Origin: Flectonema sp. DT1601
Taxonomy: Eukaryota; Euglenozoa; Diplonemea; Diplonemida; Diplonemidae
Assembly: GCA_964019425.1 (NCBI GenBank)
Contig: OZ025808.1
Location: 930,001 to 994,000 of the forward strand
Direction of reading: 5' to 3'
DNA length: 64,000 nt
The notes below the pieces were generated by a model. That model ran no database searches, had not been told where the DNA came from, and worked only from the letters and a program-made list of their open reading frames with translations. Every line of letters begins with the position of its first letter. Within the stretch, counting starts at the first letter, position 1. Shown here in pieces: positions 62,912 through 64,000 of this stretch. The translations under genes and the position numbers were made by a program.

Positions 62912-64000
62912 ATGTCTGAAGAAATACCAGTAGCAGTAAAGATGCTTTCTATGGGGCTGAAGACCATTGAGTGCAACGTTAGAAGAGATCACACTGTTGA
63001 GGAATTTAAGACTATGGTGGCAATCCAAGAAGGAAAGAGTAACGGTGATCATTACAGGTTAACTTATGAAAATAAAGAATTAACCAACGGATCACAATTA
63101 CTCGGTGATTTGAAACCTGCTATTGAGGAATGGTGTGTTTTTACTATCGTCTTAAAACCGGTTCGGTCTTCTCCGAGTGAAAGTCACAGTATTGAAGAAG
63201 TTCACATGTCGGCACCATCCGGCATGCCGGCACCATCTGCACCCCCTCAGCAAGAAATCCATCACAATGTCTCTCCTGTAACAACAGTTCGTCATGTCAA
63301 GGTTCAGCTACCAAGTGGAACGTTATTTCACACAACTGTTAGAGAACTCGGTAATATCTCAGAACTTAAAGGTCAGATATGGTCAGAAACAGGTCACACT
63401 GTTGATCACCAAAAACTACTATTTAACGGCACCATCCTCCCCGACACACGTGGAATCGCAAGCTTTGGTAATCGAGGAAGGAGTTATGATAACCCGATCC
63501 TGGTGACTCTCGTGGTGCAGTCTCGAGTCGAAAGGCAGATTCAGTTTTCTGCTGGTGTTCGTTCTGTTGATACGGCGATTGAGGATGATGCACCACTGAG
63601 ATTGGTCACAGCTAAGTACAAGACTAGTGATGAAACTGTTCATTTTAGTATTAGAAATTCATCAACTGTTTTGGAATTGAAAAGAAGGATTTCAGAAGAA
63701 TTTTACAACAATCACACCGTCTCTGTCCCCTCAAGTATAATGGAAGCAGACTTAAAACTAGGTCAAGGCAAAGTCAGCCTTGACGACAACAACAACCAGA
63801 TATTATCATCACTCGATCCTTTAGTATTACAGCATGATTCGGATGGGCATTACATAATAAGTTTTAAACTGATTGGTGATAAGACAACTTTTTCAGCAAA
63901 TGTAGGTGTTCTTGTTGGTGTTTGTATTGCTATTCCTGGTTTCGCTGTAATGATCGCGGGTATTGCTATGTTTGGTCTAAGCAATATCATTGTCGGTGCC
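62912..64000 (+). CDS. Membrane protein with tandem ubiquitin-like domains (partial, runs off the window)
   Basis: ATG at 62912, open to the last base: at least 363 residues with no stop. Residues about 4-85 look ubiquitin-like (VKMLSMGLKTIECNVRRDHT, then LTYENKELTNGSQLLGDL). A Pro/Ser linker follows (SAPSGMPAPSAPPQ). A second Ubl lies at about 128-205 (VRHVKVQLPSGTLFHTTVRE, KLLFNGTILPDTRG). A third beta-rich Ubl-like segment spans about 230-330 (YKTSDETVHFSIRNSSTVLE). At about 335-360 a hydrophobic stretch begins (VGVLVGVCIAIPGFAVMIAGI), so a transmembrane anchor is likely. The role is unknown; Ubl-membrane proteins in other eukaryotes act in quality control or autophagy. Confidence 0.75.
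   Translation, partial: MSEEIPVAVKMLSMGLKTIECNVRRDHTVEEFKTMVAIQEGKSNGDHYRLTYENKELTNGSQLLGDLKPAIEEWCVFTIVLKPVRSSPSESHSIEEVHMSAPSGMPAPSAPPQQEIHHNVSPVTTVRHVKVQLPSGTLFHTTVRELGNISELKGQIWSETGHTVDHQKLLFNGTILPDTRGIASFGNRGRSYDNPILVTLVVQSRVERQIQFSAGVRSVDTAIEDDAPLRLVTAKYKTSDETVHFSIRNSSTVLELKRRISEEFYNNHTVSVPSSIMEADLKLGQGKVSLDDNNNQILSSLDPLVLQHDSDGHYIISFKLIGDKTTFSANVGVLVGVCIAIPGFAVMIAGIAMFGLSNIIVGA

Overview
This is a nuclear window from a free-living flagellated protist, most likely a euglenozoan close to or within the kinetoplastid/diplonemid part of the tree. The strongest clue is an ORF at 39655-41538. It reproduces the architecture and characteristic N-terminal residues of BILBO1, the flagellar pocket collar protein known from kinetoplastids. 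Three further clues agree. Every host gene recognised lies on the + strand, as in a polycistronic directional cluster. Almost every start codon sits 10-70 nt after a pyrimidine tract ending in AG, as expected of spliced-leader trans-splicing. The Ubl-plus-LRR protein at 50080-51237 is of a type I associate with kinetoplastids. Unlike typical kinetoplastids, three genes carry short GT-AG cis-introns, all in phase 0. Stops TAA, TAG and TGA are all used, so the code is standard. The species is not identified.

Layout. Bases 1-11.4 kb are a mosaic of non-coding repeats: two blocks of a hairpin-bearing A/T satellite, several shuffled and inverted modules (one ~190-bp module occurs five times in the window), a 666-bp inverted repeat with a 287-bp spacer, and a 1.77-kb DNA transposon with 124-bp terminal inverted repeats. 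Bases 11.4-18.7 kb are a 31-bp tandem array with a 195-bp higher-order period. Bases 18.7-24.5 kb are a nest of DNA elements: a 399-bp TA-flanked MITE, a 751-bp TIR element with a tRNA-like B box, and a 2.46-kb TIR element with an unrecognised ORF, inserted with a CACTA target duplication into an older DDE-transposase element.

Host genes run from 24.5 kb to the end. In order they are: a PIH1-type dynein-assembly chaperone; a proline-rich coiled-coil protein; a Met/Cys-rich membrane glycoprotein; a coiled-coil EF-hand protein (one intron); the BILBO1 homologue; a large polycystin-type channel with a zinc-binding N-terminus and ankyrin-like region; a Ubl-LRR protein; a 1453-residue carboxylic-acid-reductase-like enzyme (one intron); a small membrane coiled-coil protein (one intron); an alpha/beta hydrolase; and a Ubl-domain membrane protein running off the window. 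A transposon-rich island (about 49.1-54.6 kb) holds the LRR gene, a 131-bp tandem repeat, a DDE transposase remnant and a decayed piggyBac copy with a clear TTAA-flanked end.

Several of these genes fit one biological theme, the flagellum and its pocket: PIH1 (axonemal dynein assembly), BILBO1 (pocket collar), the EF-hand coiled-coil protein, and the polycystin channel (typically ciliary). The reductase, hydrolase and small membrane protein suggest lipid or acyl chemistry, but co-transcription in such genomes does not imply shared function. All calls are by eye; no search or alignment was run.
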